Shown here one piece after another: positions 1-10,912 of a DNA stretch of 64,000 nt (its first letter is position 1; every line of letters starts with the position of its first letter). Both the position numbers and the translations under genes were made by a program. The notes under the pieces are model-generated. The model was not told the DNA's origin and searched no databases. It saw nothing but the letters and a program-made list of their open reading frames with translations. The stretch is taken from NCBI RefSeq assembly GCF_048771995.1, contig NC_133026.1:150683001-150747000 (forward strand). Direction: 5' to 3'. The DNA is from Taeniopygia guttata (lineage: Eukaryota; Chordata; Aves; Passeriformes; Estrildidae).

Positions 1-268
1 AGCAACTGGCAGAACAAGAGGACACAGTCACAAGCTAGGTCAGGGAAGGTTTAGGTTGGATATTAGGAAAAAACTTTTCACAGAAAGAATAATGAAGTAC
101 TGGAATTGTCTTCCCAGGGAGGTGGTAGAACCACCATCTTAAAAAAAGACTGGACATGGCATTTGGTGCTAGTAGTCTAGTTGAGGTGTTAGGGCATAGA
201 TTGGACTCGATGAACTTAGAGGTCTCTTCCAACCTCATTATTCTCCGTTTCTGTGAGTCTGTGATTCC
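1..268 (+). mobile_element. CR1 LINE, 3' end fragment
   Basis: The segment reads like the last part of an avian CR1 retrotransposon in the sense direction: a block about a lysine-rich 'ttaggaaaaaacttttcacag' stretch, then 'ggaggtggtagaaccaccat', then the typical 3' terminus 'ggtctcttccaacctcatt' followed by degenerate 8-bp ATTCTGTG-type units near 245-268. It is truncated by the window edge and carries no coding capacity. Identity as CR1 is by recalled family consensus. Confidence 0.85.
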
Positions 269-388
269 CTGCCAGCCATGTCAGGCTGGTCTGGGCTTTG
301 CAGCTGCTCTGGGGCTGAGGGGCTGCTCCTTCCAGTGCATTCCTGCCTGCCTTGGCTCCATCTCTCCTGCCCGGTCTGTATGCCAGGC

Positions 389-890
389 TGTGGGAACCCA
401 GGACATCCCTCTGGCTGCCCTGGCTGTCTCAAGACCCTGGCAGGGGGCTCGGAGACCTTGGCATAAAGTCAAAAACACCTGTGGCTTTGATTTTAGCCCG
501 TGGAAAAACTGCCAACTTTGTATAAGGAATTACAAGACACAAGAGTTTGAGTAGTGTGGTAGTTGAATTAACACAGGGTGAAAAAGTAGAATTTTAGGAT
601 TTTAAAATAAGGGATTCAAGGGAACAAGATGGAGGGATTTGGGCATGTCCTGACCTTCTTCTCACCCTCCATGTCTTGCTATGATGGTGACACTTTTCTA
701 TTTGTTTAAGGTAGAGACACACTGTCCAAAATAAATGATAGATATTGGCACGTTATTGTAAACATGGTACACATAGCTTTTAGTATAAAATGGTAACACC
801 ACCCCAAGTGGGGGGTGGGGGGGGGAGTCTGTCACAGACTGACCTGCTAGACAGACCGCAGCTCCTTGAGAAAGCACGTTATAGGTAAGA
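389..890 (+). mobile_element. Fossil LTR (family shared with 6892-7511), incomplete
   Basis: The block starts TGTGGGAACCCAGG and then follows, with substitutions, the LTR at 6892-7511: the 'cctctggctgccctgg' start, an 'acaagatggagg' stretch, 'gatattggcac' and a TATA-like 'gtataaaatgg' near 781. The right part is lost or unrecognisable, and a short CR1 scrap follows near 905-950. A G-rich run lies at 810-825. It is an old, broken retroviral LTR; no internal region is visible. The right boundary is approximate. Confidence 0.6.
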
Positions 891-1129
891 GAAAATAATT
901 TTCAGAAGAAGAGGATTGACCTTATTGCTCTCTGGAATTGTCTGAATGGAAATTTTTTAACGCCAGTCTTGTCTCCCTTTCACCAAGCTATGGAGAAGAG
1001 GGAATGAACTCAAGTTTCCCTCGTGGAGGTTTAGTTTCCTAATAGGGAAATTTAATTCATGAAAATGCAGGACAACCAACATACTGAAATGGCTGGGCAA
1101 TCTGCCATAGAGGAGAGGCTGGGAGAGCT

Positions 1130-1500
1130 GTGACTTCCAGGAGACAAGGATGGACAGCGGGGTGTCACCAATGTATGAAAATCCCTGAGGGCAGGGAATG
1201 AAATCACGGGAGTCCATTTATTCACAGTAGTGCAGCCAGTTAGGAAAAGAGAGCAAGGTCACAAGTGAAAACAGATGGAATTCCATGGGCAAAGAAGGGA
1301 AGAATTTTTCAGTGTGAGGGTGGACAGAGCGCAGAAGACGTGGTGGAGTCCCTGTCCTGGGAGAGGCAAACCTGAACTGTCCACTGGAAATCCTGCACTT
1401 GTTAGTCTTTCTTGAGCAGAGGGGAATTAAACACTTGCATCCCAGAGTTCCTGCTCAAGTGGATGATTTTGTGACTCTGCTGAGAGGGTTCAAGAATGTT
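1130..1500 (+). mobile_element. Old CR1 LINE 3' fragment in the 3' flank of g1
   Basis: A degenerate CR1 3' region in the sense direction: 'caaagaagggaagaatttttcagtgtgagggtgg', then 'gtggtggagtccctgtcctgg' and 'cttgagcagaggggaattaaac'. The same fragment lies at the same distance downstream of g2, g3, g12, g13, g15, g17 and g20, so it was inserted before those genes duplicated. No open frame of note. Confidence 0.65.
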
Positions 1501-1941
1501 GTTGGGAAGAGAGTTTGCCAAGTGTGTGCTGGCATGGAGTCACCCTACCAGAGCTGTGCTCAGGAGACCATTAATGTGTCAAAAGTATAGCAGGTGATGG
1601 ACTTGTGCCAGGTTCTGGAAGGTCTTCCCAATCCCGTGCCTCCTGTGCCAGTCTTGGATGTTAATGGTGGTGACATATTTACTAAGAAATGTGTTGTGCC
1701 CCTTTTCCATTGACCCCAATGCCCTGTCTGACACCGTGTGAGGTGAGGATGTGAGCCCATCAGAATTTACAAAGATGAGGAGACATGTCAGGCTCTGATG
1801 CAGGAAAACTTTATTGAGACAAAAGAATTAAAAGGCAGGAGAAAGAAGTAGAACTGATCCAGTGTGAAGTGCAAGTAGAAAGACCATCAGCTGAGGTGCT
1901 TTGCTTGCAGGAGGTGTTGCCACAGTACCAAGGTGGTGCTT

Positions 1942-2277
1942 TTAGCAGGTGTAGCAGCCCCTCCTGCCATAGCAGCCCAGGCCTCCCAGCCCATAGCCAA
2001 ACCCACGGCCATAGCCAAACCCATAGCCAAAGCCACCAAATCCACCAGAGATGGGCTGTCCCTGGGCGTTGAGCTCAGTGCCCACGGCAGCCGAGGAGGT
2101 GGATCCGACGGCGGTGCTCTGGGGGAAGGAGGTCATGATGGGTCCTGGCAGGGTGACCAGCACAGGGGAAGGGTTGATGATGACGTGGGAATCCTGGCAT
2201 TGCAGGGCACAGGGCTCGTTGCAGCTGTTGGCCAGTGGGGTGGGTCCGCAGGGCTGGCAGAGGGTGTTGCAGGCCAT
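1942..2277 (-). CDS. Feather-type beta-keratin, copy g1
   Basis: A 111-residue corneous beta-protein, a structural protein that polymerises into the hard keratin filaments of feather cells (family knowledge). The Cys-rich head has Cys 3, 7, 10, 19, 23 and 27. Residues 32-66 form the conserved beta-sheet core with a [12 protein letters not shown] turn, and the rest is a Gly/Tyr/Phe tail ending RRGCYTC. Differences from most copies are H31 for R, S54 for N, NAQ for SVQ at 70-72, and a tail one residue shorter. The ATG follows a 20-nt leader in exon 2. The intron is 2298-2490 (193 bp), exon 1 begins about 2545, the TATA-type box is at 2571-2578 and the AATAAA at 1810-1815. The 3' UTR is of the short class. 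NAQ is shared with g3, suggesting these two escaped some homogenisation. No break is seen. Confidence 0.97.
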   Translation of the reverse strand: MACNTLCQPCGPTPLANSCNEPCALQCQDSHVIINPSPVLVTLPGPIMTSFPQSTAVGSTSSAAVGTELNAQGQPISGGFGGFGYGFGYGRGFGYGLGGLGCYGRRGCYTC

Positions 2278-2570
2278 GGGTGTGGAGTGGAGGGTGCCTG
2301 GAAGAGAGAGGGGTGAGGCAGGAGAGGGATTTCGGGGCTTGAGTGGCAGTGATGCAGGAGGGTGATGGAGTGTGGAGGGTGTTGTGGGGCTGTGGGGAGG
2401 CGTGAGGCTGGAGCTGAGGCTGGGGCTGAGCGTGCTGGAAGAGAGGGACCAAGGGTGCAGCAGCATGAGGGTCAGGGGCTTGAGGCTCACCTGGTTGTCA
2501 GCAGGAGCAGGAGCAGAAGGTGTCAGGAGAAGTGTGTGAGGGAGAGAGGCTCTGAGCCCACTTTTATGCT

Positions 2571-2657
2571 GGTCCTGTATGGGCGGGGCAACTTCATCCC
2601 ATGGCCTTGGGGCATTTTGCAGGTAGCAGGTTTTGCCAGGCCCAGGCTGGCAAGTCA
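2571..2657 (-). promoter_or_regulatory. g1 core promoter
   Basis: CATAAAAG on the minus strand at 2571-2578, a GC-box-like gggcgggg just upstream, and at 2651-2657 the site of the AP-1 box, here degraded to TGACTTG. A block with the GGTCAGATGGAC-type motif, slightly changed, lies at about 2724-2737. Confidence 0.75.
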
Positions 2658-2811
2658 TGATGTGGGGAGTGTTTTCCTTCCCACAACTGTGCTCTGTCAT
2701 GTCTTGCTCTAAGGAGACCATGTCCATCTGACTTTGGCGGCTGCTTTAAAGTGAGGGTTGGTATTTGGGAGCATTGGCATGGAAAATGTGTGTCAGAGAA
2801 ACCAGAATTTG

Positions 2812-2878
2812 CAAAAAAAAAACAAAACAAAAAAAAAACCCAAAAAAACCCCACAACAAAACAAACAAAAAAACCACC
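2812..2878. repeat. A/C-rich low-complexity tract
   Basis: Runs of A interrupted by C (aaaacaaaac, aaaaaccc, aaacaaacaaa), 67 bp, in the upstream flank of g1. It resembles a degraded poly-A tail or microsatellite; no flanking duplication was recognised. Confidence 0.85.
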
Positions 2879-2892
2879 AGGAAAACTATGGG

Positions 2893-3290
2893 TGTCATCA
2901 GCTAGGTCATTTTGTGGCACTTGTATGGTTTAGTTTGTGGGTGTGTTGTGAAGTGGGGCCCCATTCCATTGCAGCCATGTCAGGCTGGTGCGGCCTTTTT
3001 GTCTGTGCTGTGCATGAGGAGCTGCCCCTTCCATCGTGGTCATTCCCCTTGAAAATATGAATATTTGAGGCCAAAGGCAGGTGTTGATGGTGCGTGACTG
3101 AAGATGTGACCAAGATCTGTAGAGGTGTGGTGTCATCAGTGAGGTCAGCCTGTGGAACTCATGGGTTTCAGTTTGTGGGTGTGCTGTGGAGAGGGGCCCC
3201 AAACTGTCCCAGGTGTGTCAAGCTGGTCTGGACTTTGCATCTGTGCCAGATGTGAGCACCTGGACTCTTCCATTCCATGTGGACAGTGGG
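2893..3290 (+). repeat. Two diverged copies of a ~170-bp locus-specific unit
   Basis: The stretches from about 2893 and from about 3131 both read GTCATCAG..AGGTCA, then a gtttgtgggtgtg..tgtgg/gaag.ggggccc core, then gtcagg/aagctggt..ggcctt/actttgc. Related copies occur near 280-425, 6335-6500, 36665-36840, 45395-45590 (minus) and 51605-51790, always upstream of a keratin gene. It is not evidently CR1; function unknown. Confidence 0.6.
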
Positions 3291-4160
3291 AGGGTTGCCC
3301 CCTCAGTGAGCTGGCAGATGATGGAGTGTCTGAGGCACCACTTGGTTGTGCCATCAGTCGGATGGAGCTGCAGCCTGAGGCTAAAGGGAATCTCCTGAAT
3401 TTCATGAGGGGGAAATGAGAAGTTCTGGATCTGGGCAGGAATAGCACTGGGCCTTGGATCATGCTGTGGGCTGAGAATCTGGAAAGCAGCTTTGTTGAGC
3501 AGGACCCCGTAGTGGTGGTGGAGAACAAAGAGACCACAAGATTGCATCGAAGCTTTAGTTGAAAAGGCATCATCAGTGTCCAAAATAGATTTCAGACACT
3601 TCTTTCCATGAAATCAGGAGAGGTGGCCCTTCCTCTCTTTAGAGCACTAACTGGGTCCCATGTGGTGTGGTTTGGGCACTTCTGGGCTCCCCAGTGGAAG
3701 ATGCTTGTGGACTTAGAAACAAAAACAGTTTATGGCCAACAAGATTCTAAAGGGGCTGGGAGATCTTTCCCAGATGAGAGACCGAGAGAGCCGTGACTCC
3801 CAGGAGACAAGGATGGATAGAGGCGTGTCATCAGTGAGTGCAAATCCCTGATTGTAAGGAATGAAGATGAGGGATCACAGCCATCCTCAGCAGTCCACAT
3901 GTGAAGGATAACAGGGCAACAACACGAGTGAAAACAGATTTAATTCTGTGGGCAAAGAAGAGAAGCATTTTTTGGTGTGAGGGTGGTCTCAGAATGGAAA
4001 AGGTGTTGGAGTATGTCCTGGGAGAGCCAGAACTGGAACTGCCCATGGTCCTGGAATTCCTGGTCCTGGAATTCCTGCTCTTGTTGGTCTGACTTGAGCA
4101 GAAGGGAATGAAGCTCTTGCCCTCCCGTGTTCCTCCCAAAATATATGATTTTGTGACTGT
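3290..4160 (+). mobile_element. Old CR1 LINE sequence in the 3' flank of g2
   Basis: It contains CR1 reverse-transcriptase-end sequence ('gggcacttctgggctccccagtgg' near 3675-3705, the region coding the end of ORF2) followed by the same 3' fragment as at 1130-1500 ('gcatttttt ggtgtgagggtgg' near 3960). The left part is very diverged and its boundary is approximate. It is paralogous to the flanks of g1, g3, g13, g15, g17 and g20. Confidence 0.6.
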
Positions 4161-4641
4161 TTACAGGGAGGATTTGAGGATCCAGTTGGGGAAGAGAATT
4201 TGTCAAGTATCTACTGCCGTGGCAGCTTTTTCAGAGCAATGAGCAGGAGAGCATTAGTGTGTCAAAGCCTTAGGTGTAGCAGGTGATGGACTTGTGACAC
4301 ATTCTCTAAGGTCACACTTCCACCCTGCTTCCTGTGCAATTCCTGTGATTACTGGTGGGGACATATATCCTAGGAAAGGTGTTCCAGCCCTTTTTCTGCC
4401 TATGTCAATGACCTGTTAAGGCCTCAAACTGTGCTGGGTGAGGATGTGAGACAATTTGAAATCAAACAGAAGAGAAGACATGTCAGGCTTGATGCAGGAA
4501 AACTTTATTGAGATGAAAGACTGAAGACAGAGGAGGAAAAGATGGAAGGCATCCAGCGCAAGTCGCAAGTAGGGCAACCATCAGCCACGGTGCTTTGCTT
4601 GCAGGAGCTGTTGCCAGAGCCCCAAGGTGGTGAACCAGTCC

Positions 4642-4977
4642 TTAGCAGATGTAGCCACCCCTTCTGCCATAGCAGCCCAGGCCTCCCAGCCCGTAGCCAA
4701 ACCCACGGCCGTAGCCAAGGCCATAGCCAAAGCCGCCAAATCCACCAGAGATGGGCTGTCCCTGCACACTGAGCTCAGTGCCCACGGCAGCCGAGGAGGT
4801 GGATCCGACGGCGGTGTTCTGGGGGAAGGAGGTCATGATGGGTCCTGGCAGGGTGACCAGCACAGGGGAAGGGTCGATGATGACGCGGGAATCCTGGCAT
4901 TGCAGGGCACAGGGCTCGTTGCAGCTGTTGGCCAGCGGGGTGGGTCCGCAGGGTCGGCAGAGGGTGTTGCAGGCCAT
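4642..4977 (-). CDS. Feather-type beta-keratin, copy g2
   Basis: 111 residues, CRPC at 7-10, VIIDPS at 32-37, tail ending RRGGYIC, one residue shorter than the 112-residue norm of the array. The eight-Cys pattern (3, 7, 10, 19, 23, 27 and two in the tail) is kept. Leader 20 nt; intron 4998-5174 (177 bp); TATA-type box 5245-5252; AATAAA 4504-4509, 133 nt past the stop (short-UTR class). It follows g1 in tandem on the same strand with about 1.9 kb of spacer. The tail ending is like g19, not like the neighbouring g1. Confidence 0.97.
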   Translation of the reverse strand: MACNTLCRPCGPTPLANSCNEPCALQCQDSRVIIDPSPVLVTLPGPIMTSFPQNTAVGSTSSAAVGTELSVQGQPISGGFGGFGYGLGYGRGFGYGLGGLGCYGRRGGYIC

Positions 4978-5244
4978 GGGTGTGGAGTGGAGGGTGCCTG
5001 GAAGAAGGGAGAAAGAAGCAGGGCAGAGGTGTGGGGCTATGAGGGGTGAGGGAGTGTGGAGGCTGTTGTGGGGCTGTGGGGAGGTTTGTGGGCTGTTGAG
5101 GCTGGGGCTGAGCTGGAAGAGAGGGGCCAGGGGAGCAGGAGTGGGAGCAGGAGGGTCAGGGGATTGAGACTCACCTGGTTGTTGGCAGGAGCAGGAGGAG
5201 AAGGTGTCAGGAAAACTGTGTGAGGGAGAGAGGCTCTGGGCCGG

Positions 5245-5331
5245 CTTTTATGCTGGTCCTGGAGGGGCGGGACGGCCTCGTCTCTTGTCCTCGGGGCATT
5301 TTGCAGGCAGCAGCTCTTGCCTGCTGAGTCC
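5245..5331 (-). promoter_or_regulatory. g2 core promoter
   Basis: CATAAAAG (minus) at 5245-5252 with a GC-box ggggcggg adjacent. The AP-1 position at 5325-5331 reads GGACTCA on the minus strand, one base off TGACTCA. The distal GGTCAGATGGAC block is at about 5395-5410. Confidence 0.8.
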
Positions 5332-6500
5332 TGAGGTGGGGAGTGTTTTCCTTTTTGCGATTCTGCAATTCTGTGTCCTTCCCTTGAGGCTGTGTCCATC
5401 TGACCTTGGTGGCTGCTTAAAGGGAGAGTTGGTATTTGGGAAGATTTGATTGTTGAGTGTGTGTCAGCGAAGAATGAATATACAACCAGAACTCCAGAGA
5501 ACTGCAATGTCATCAGGTAAGGTAATTTTGTGGCTCTGATGTGCTGTGGTTTGTGGCTTCCTTCTGATGACTGGGCCCCTATTCTGTGCTGCTGGATGCC
5601 CATCAGTCACTGTGTTGCACCCAGGAATGCTGAGGAAGCTGCTGATGTCCTGGGGAGGTCCCTCTGCCAGAGCTTGGAAAGGTCCTCATACCTAGGAGCC
5701 ATTTCTGATAGATGAAAGGGAGCTCATCCTCTTGTGTCTTCAGTGAGATGAAGTGACAGCATCTGGAAAATGCAAGGCTGTTCAGGCTGAAATTGTTCCA
5801 TTTTTCAGGTCCATTTGGAATTCTCAGCTTTACATGACAATGTGCTCAGACAACTAAAAACTATTTCTTGACCTCATTCAGAAATGTTCAATTGTTCAGG
5901 TCCATTTGGAATTCTCAACTTTACATGACAATGTGCTCAGACAACTAAAAACTATTTCTTGACCTCATTCAGAAATTAAAAAAAAAAAAACAATCAGTAA
6001 ACCTGACCTGATCACTTTTTTCCCCAGGTTGTTCTGTGGTATGACTTCACTTATTCCACATTCAAGGCATGAGGTATAACTTGTAAGTCTTTGTATTTCG
6101 TTCCTGTGAGCAAAAACCAGTAAGTACTAACTGGTAATCAGCAAACTAATTTTTCCCTTTCTGTCATGATATGGGTATTTCTTTATGGAATTCTATGATC
6201 CCACGTCCTGCTCTTGACTCCTTTTCCTTCTCACCTTGGCAGATACTCTTAAGTGTGAGTGAGTATTTGGGAGGATGTGCATGGAAGGTTCTTGTCAGGG
6301 AGGGCAGAGTAAATAACCAAAGCATTGGAGCAGTGGGGTGTCATCAGCCAGGTCACTGCATGACATTCATGTGCTGTGGTTTGTGGATGTGTTTTGAAGA
6401 GGGGCCCCATTCCCTCCCCTCCCTGTCAGGCTGCTCTGGAATTTGCAGCTGGAGGTGTTGCCCCTTCCCTCACATTTCATCCCTCTCCCCATTGATCCCA
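5332..6500. other. Upstream flank of g2 (A-type spacer)
   Basis: No gene. It starts with the conserved A-type far-upstream block (ggaagatttgattgtt..gtgtgtcag, 5435-5470), then 'gaatgctgaggaagctgctgatgtcctggggaggtc' near 5625-5660, a 91-bp tandem duplication at 5806-5976, an A run, and a copy of the ~170-bp locus unit at 6335-6500. Corresponding sequence lies upstream of most genes in the array. Confidence 0.6.
5806..5976. repeat. 91-bp direct tandem duplication (1.9 copies)
   Basis: Copy 1 is 5806-5896 and copy 2 is 5897-5976. They differ by a single base over the compared 80 bp (cagctttac versus caactttac). This is much younger than the surrounding duplicated spacer, because the other spacers have one copy. 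A poly-A run follows from 5977. Confidence 0.9.
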
Positions 6501-6885
6501 CCTGGCTAAGCCTTAACACTAGACCTGATCTTTCCCGCTGACTGTGCTCTGTGGGTATCTTGGTGCTCCTCTTATTTTTAAGCTTTTGATATCTGGGGCC
6601 TTTTGGATTTTCACATGGGCTGTGTGCCAAAACACGAGGTCACCTGTGATTGTCAGAAGGAGGTTTGGAGTCTGCCTAGGATTGTTGGCGGTGAGCATTG
6701 CATGATCCTCAAAAACAGCCCAGGCAAGTCCAGGTTGTGTCAGTGCCCAGCGTGGATGTGTGAGAAAGGTCTGAAGGGCTGGACCTGGAGGCTTGTGGTC
6801 AGTGTCCCAAAGTCCAGATGGCAGCAAGCCCCCAGTGCTGTAGCCCAGGAGTTGGATCCATTGGGCCAACACAGAAAACCTGACA
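6500..6885 (+). mobile_element. CR1 LINE ORF2 fragment (left of LTR)
   Basis: The sequence has the CR1 reverse-transcriptase region in sense: a block 'gaagggctggacctggaggcttgtggtcagtgtcc' and 'caggagttggatccattgggccaac'. It resumes after the LTR at 6892-7511. The same segment recurs at 39460-39720 (minus), 48430-48640 (minus) and 51831-52016 (plus). Confidence 0.55.
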
Positions 6886-6891
6886 GGTGTT

Positions 6892-7511
6892 TGTGGGAAT
6901 CCAGGGCTTCCCTCTGGCTGCCCTGGAGGGCCTGGGACCCCGGCAGGGGGTCAGGAACCCCTCTGTACAGAGCCCCGAGAGACACTGTCTGTGATCTCTG
7001 TCCATGGAAAAGAGTTTTCAGTGTTACAGAATGAATTACAAGCTCTGAGTGTTTGATATAAGTAATAATTAAGTGTGGTACGGGTGCAAAAGTAAAATTT
7101 TAGGATTCTAGATTAGGGGTCCAAAGGGGACAAGATGGAGGAAATTTGGTGTGTCTTGTCCTTTTTCTCCTTCTTAATGCCCTCCATGTTTCACTGTAGT
7201 GTTGGAATTTTTCTGTTGGTTTAGGCTGAGGACACGCTTTTCAACGTAGATGACAGATATTGGCACATTATTGTATATATAGCACACGTAGTTTCTGGTA
7301 TATAATGTTTGTAACATCCCACTGAGGGCAGAGCCCCACACGCTGCCCTGCAGGACAGAGCTGCGGCAGGGCAGCAGAACATGTTAGAAATAAACAGAAT
7401 AAACAACCTTGGAACCAGCACAGACTAATTATGGCTTCTGCTTTGGCAACAGGGCAGAAAGACAGAGACTTTATACAATCTCAGAATTATCAATACCCAT
7501 GGATTCCGACA
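6892..7511 (+). mobile_element. Solo LTR of an endogenous retrovirus, 6-bp target duplication GGTGTT
   Basis: The 620-bp element starts TGTGGGAATCC and ends CCGACA, flanked by GGTGTT at 6886-6891 and 7512-7517. Inside are a TATA-like gtatataatg near 7295-7310 and AATAAA-type signals near 7388-7402. It interrupts CR1-derived sequence that is continuous at the same place in related flanks. Six-base duplications are usual for ERVK-like (beta-type) elements; family assignment rests on that alone. It lacks an internal region. Relatives are at 389-890 and 25508-26156. Confidence 0.75.
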
Positions 7512-7517
7512 GGTGTT

Positions 7518-8300
7518 GGATGTCTTATGGGGTTCTGTCAGGGCAGAATGGGGTTCTGTCAAGGGCTGTTTGCTGGGAGGAGTCATCCCAGGCAAGAAGG
7601 AATGCCTGGGTATCAGTTGGAACAATTGTTTTCTTCTATGAAAAAGCCTTTGTTTTGTGGTTGTGGTTGAGAAGGAATGGAGCAGCCGGTGTCCCTGTGT
7701 GGGAAAAGGGAACACAAGTTTCCAGGTTAGGATTGGGAAAAGTGTATGACCAAGCAGGGAGAAGTGAGCTGTGTGCTCAGCACTGGTGAGGTCCCATGTG
7801 AGGTGTTGTGGGCAGTCCTGGGCTCCCCAGTGTGATAATGAAGTACATTTAGTGAATCCAGACCAGTTCAGGACAAGAAGATTCCAAAGGATTATTCCTA
7901 GAGGATAATCCAAGCTGGGACTCACAGGGGACAAGGATGGATGGGCGGTGTCATTAGTGTGTGCAAATCAGTGATGGCAGGAAATGAAGGAGTCTGGCTG
8001 TTCACAGCAGTGCTCACGTGCAGCAAGAGAGCAAAAGCACAAGTGAAAACAAACCGAATTCCCTGGGCAAAGAATACAAGAATCTTTCATTGTGAGGGTG
8101 GCCACGGAGTGGAAGAGGTGTTGGAGTGTCTGTACTGAGAGGGCGAACACTGAACTGTCCACGGTGCTGGAAATTCGGCTCTTGCTGACTCTGCTTGAGC
8201 AGGGGAGTTGAAGCACTTCCACTCTGGATTTCCTGCCAGAGTGGTTGATGTAGTTCCTCAGTTTGCTGGAAGGGTTCAAGAGACCTCCTGGTAAGAGTGT
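7518..8300 (+). mobile_element. Old CR1 LINE sequence in the 3' flank of g3
   Basis: It continues the CR1-derived flank after the LTR. 'ctcagcactggtgaggtcccatgtgagg..ctgggctccccag' (7775-7830) matches the end of the CR1 reverse-transcriptase frame, and 'aagaatctttcattgtgagggtgg' (8080-8105) the CR1 3' region. Collinear with 52589-53450 next to g17. Confidence 0.65.
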
Positions 8301-8725
8301 TTTTCAAGTGTGTGCTGGCATGTACTCAGGAGAGCATTGATGTGTCCAAGGCTTTGGTGTATCAGCTAAGACATGTGTGACAGATTCTGCAAGGTGTTCT
8401 CTCCTTCGCTTCCCATGCTGTTATTGGTTATTTTGACATATTTGTGAGAGAAGGTGGTTTTGGTCTATTCCATGTACCCCAATGTTGAGCTGTGGAATGT
8501 ACTCAGTGAGGATGTGACACCACTGGAATTAAGAAAGAACATGAGGCATCTCAGGTTTTGATGCAGGAAAAGTTTATTTAGGGAAAAGAATGAAGAGGCG
8601 GGAGAAAAAAGTGGAAGGAATCCAGTGTAAGGGGCAAGTACAGCGACCATCACCTGACGAGGTTGGCTTGCAAGAGTGGTTGTGGAGTCCTGAGCTGGTG
8701 ATGTCTGGAGTGCTGATGAGGGTTC

Positions 8726-9061
8726 TTAGCAGATGTAGCCATAGCCCCTTCTGCCATAGCAGCCCAGGCCTCCCAGCCCGTAGCCAAAGCCACGGCCGTA
8801 GCCAAGGCCGTAGCCAAAGCCAAATCCACCAGAGATGGGCTGTCCCTGGGCGTTGAGTTCGCTACCGACAGCAGCCGAGGAGGTGGATCCGACAGCGGTG
8901 TTCTGGGGGAAGGAGGTCATGATGGGTCCTGGCAGGGTGACCAGCACAGGGGAAGGGTCGATGATGACGCGGGAATCCTGGCATTGCAGGGCACAGGGCT
9001 CGTTGCAGCTGTTGGCCAGCGGGGTGGGTCCGCAGGGCTGGCAGAGGGTGTTGCAGGCCAT
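8726..9061 (-). CDS. Feather-type beta-keratin, copy g3
   Basis: 111 residues: CQPC head, VIIDPS, and SELNAQGQ where most copies have TELSVQGQ. The tail begins GGFGFGYG (one Gly fewer than GGFGGFGYG) and ends RRGYGYIC. Leader 20 nt; intron 9082-9250 (169 bp) with donor GTGAG; AATAAA 8573-8578, short-UTR class. Its TATA box reads a perfect TATAAAAG (9318-9325), unlike the CATAAAAG of the rest. Head-to-head partner of g4. NAQ is shared only with g1. Confidence 0.97.
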   Translation of the reverse strand: MACNTLCQPCGPTPLANSCNEPCALQCQDSRVIIDPSPVLVTLPGPIMTSFPQNTAVGSTSSAAVGSELNAQGQPISGGFGFGYGLGYGRGFGYGLGGLGCYGRRGYGYIC

Positions 9062-9317
9062 GGGTGTGGTGTGGAGGGTGCCTGGAAGAGAAGGGATGAG
9101 GCAGGAATATTGGGATGTGAGAGGCAGGAGGGTGATGGAGTGTGGAGGGTGTTGTGGGGCTGTGAGGAGGCGTGAGGGCTGCTGAGGCTGAAGCTGAGCA
9201 TGCTGGAAGAGAGGGTGCGGGAGCAGGAGGGTCAGGGACTTGAGACTCACCTTGTTGTCAGCAAGAGCAGAAGGAGAAGGTGTGAGAAGAGTCTGAGACA
9301 GAGATGCGCTTGGTTGG

Positions 9318-9414
9318 CTTTTATACTGGTCCTGGAGGGGCGGGACAGCCTTGTCCCCTGATCTTGGGGAATTTTGAAGTCAGCAGTCCTTGGCTGGCCC
9401 AGCCTGATGAGTCA
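9318..9414 (-). promoter_or_regulatory. g3 core promoter
   Basis: TATAAAAG (minus) at 9318-9325, GC-box ggggcggg just upstream, intact TGAGTCA (AP-1 consensus) at 9408-9414. Confidence 0.85.
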
Positions 9415-10912
9415 TGAAGTGGGGAATATTTTCTTTCCTTATGTTCTGCATCCTTCTGTGTCCTTCCCCTGAGTCCGTGTCCATTTAACCTTGACCAGTT
9501 GGGAGAAAAAAAGGCCGAGGGATTGGTACTGGTTTTGTTTTGAATGTAGTGGGGACAAACAAAGCCTACAGGAATTTGGGTGTTGTTTCATGTCTTCAGC
9601 TAACCCCCAGCAATTCCTTCTGGCCCAACCTACTCTGCAGCCTGGGATATGGTCGCTGCTCTGGACTGAAATTCCATAAATGAGTAATGAGGTGGCCATA
9701 TACCCTTGGCTATGAAAATCTCCAGCAGTTATCGGGACAGGGTTAGGAAAAGAAATACAAGCGAGTTGAGGGATTTGATCCTCCTGTTCCACACTGGGCT
9801 CCTCAGTGGAATAAGGCCATGGACATGGTTGGCCAAGAGCAGAGCAGGGAAACCATGAAACAGATGGGAGTGGAGGATCCTTAAGATGTGGAGAAGCTGA
9901 GAGAGCTGGATTTTTTTTCAGTCTGGAGGCAAGAATGCAAATGGGACAATATGCCATGTCAATGTGCCATTGAATGACCTCAGTGATGACACCCCAAATC
10001 AGGATCCTAAGCTGGGGTTGAGTCTTCTACGTGTCAAGACATGCACAATCAACAACAACACCTTGGTCTCCAATTCTTGCAACTAAAACCTGCCGCCAAG
10101 CTTAGATGGAGATGGCCTCAGGAGCAGAACATGAAATTGCACAATTCCACAGAGGAACAACTGCTCCATGACACAGAAGGAAAGAGGAGCTTACTGGCTG
10201 TCCGTTAGTAATTATTGGGTTTTGCTCACAGGAACAACCCATTAAGACTTACTAATTACAAGTTCTGAAGACTTGTGGCTTGAATGCGGAAAAAAGGAAT
10301 CGATGTCACAGGCCAGACTGAGAGAAAAGGGATCAGGCCCTGTTTGTTCTTTATTGGATTCCTGAATGAGGTCAAGGAATACATTCTAAATGACAGAATA
10401 TATTGTCATGCAAATTGTGTAAATTTCAAAATACAAGTAGACTGGAGCAAGTTCAGCCCTGAACTGGCTCTTGTTTTCCAGATCTTCTTTCTTGATATAA
10501 TTTAAAACACAAAAGAAAGGTGCTCTCTTTCCTCTGCCAGGAAGGGCTCTCAGGCACTGTGACCTTTCCAAGTTATTGCAGAGTGACCTCCCCAAGATAT
10601 CAGCAGCTCCCTCAGCATTCCTGGGTGCAGCACAAGGACTGATGGACATCCAGTGGCCCAAAACAGAGTCCCAGTCTTCACAAAGCACTCACAAACCACA
10701 GAAGACAACTGCCACAAAACGACCACATGATGACATTGCACCTTTCCTGGGTGCTGCTTCTGTATTCACCCCTCCCTGACACACACTGAACAGTCAAATC
10801 CTCCCAAAGATCAACTCCCAATTAGAAGCTGCCACCAAGGTCAGACGGACAGGGCCTCAAGAGCAAGATATGGAATTGCAGAAATGGATGAAAGAGAACA
10901 CTCCCCACCTCA
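9415..10912. other. Divergent spacer between g3 and g4
   Basis: No gene. The left half is a B-type upstream flank of g3 with 'gccatggacatggttggccaagagcag' near 9810. The right half is the A-type flank of g4, with 'cctgaatgaggtcaaggaatac' near 10360 and 'ctcagcattcctgggtgcagcac' near 10610, then the block GGTCAGACGGAC at 10839-10850, about 150 bp before the g4 TATA box. The arrangement of a B-type next to an A-type flank recurs in several other pairs. Confidence 0.6.

Noticed and set aside
810-825. G-rich run as a quadruplex control element
   Set aside because: It is a single impure G tract inside a decayed LTR, not repeated at other genes.
8726-9250. Upstream extensions of the keratin frames (for example 174 codons at g3, 183 at g18) as longer N-termini
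   Set aside because: The extra codons are intron sequence read through; the donor GTGAG and acceptor TTCCAG at fixed places and the MACNT start common to all copies show the shorter start is right.
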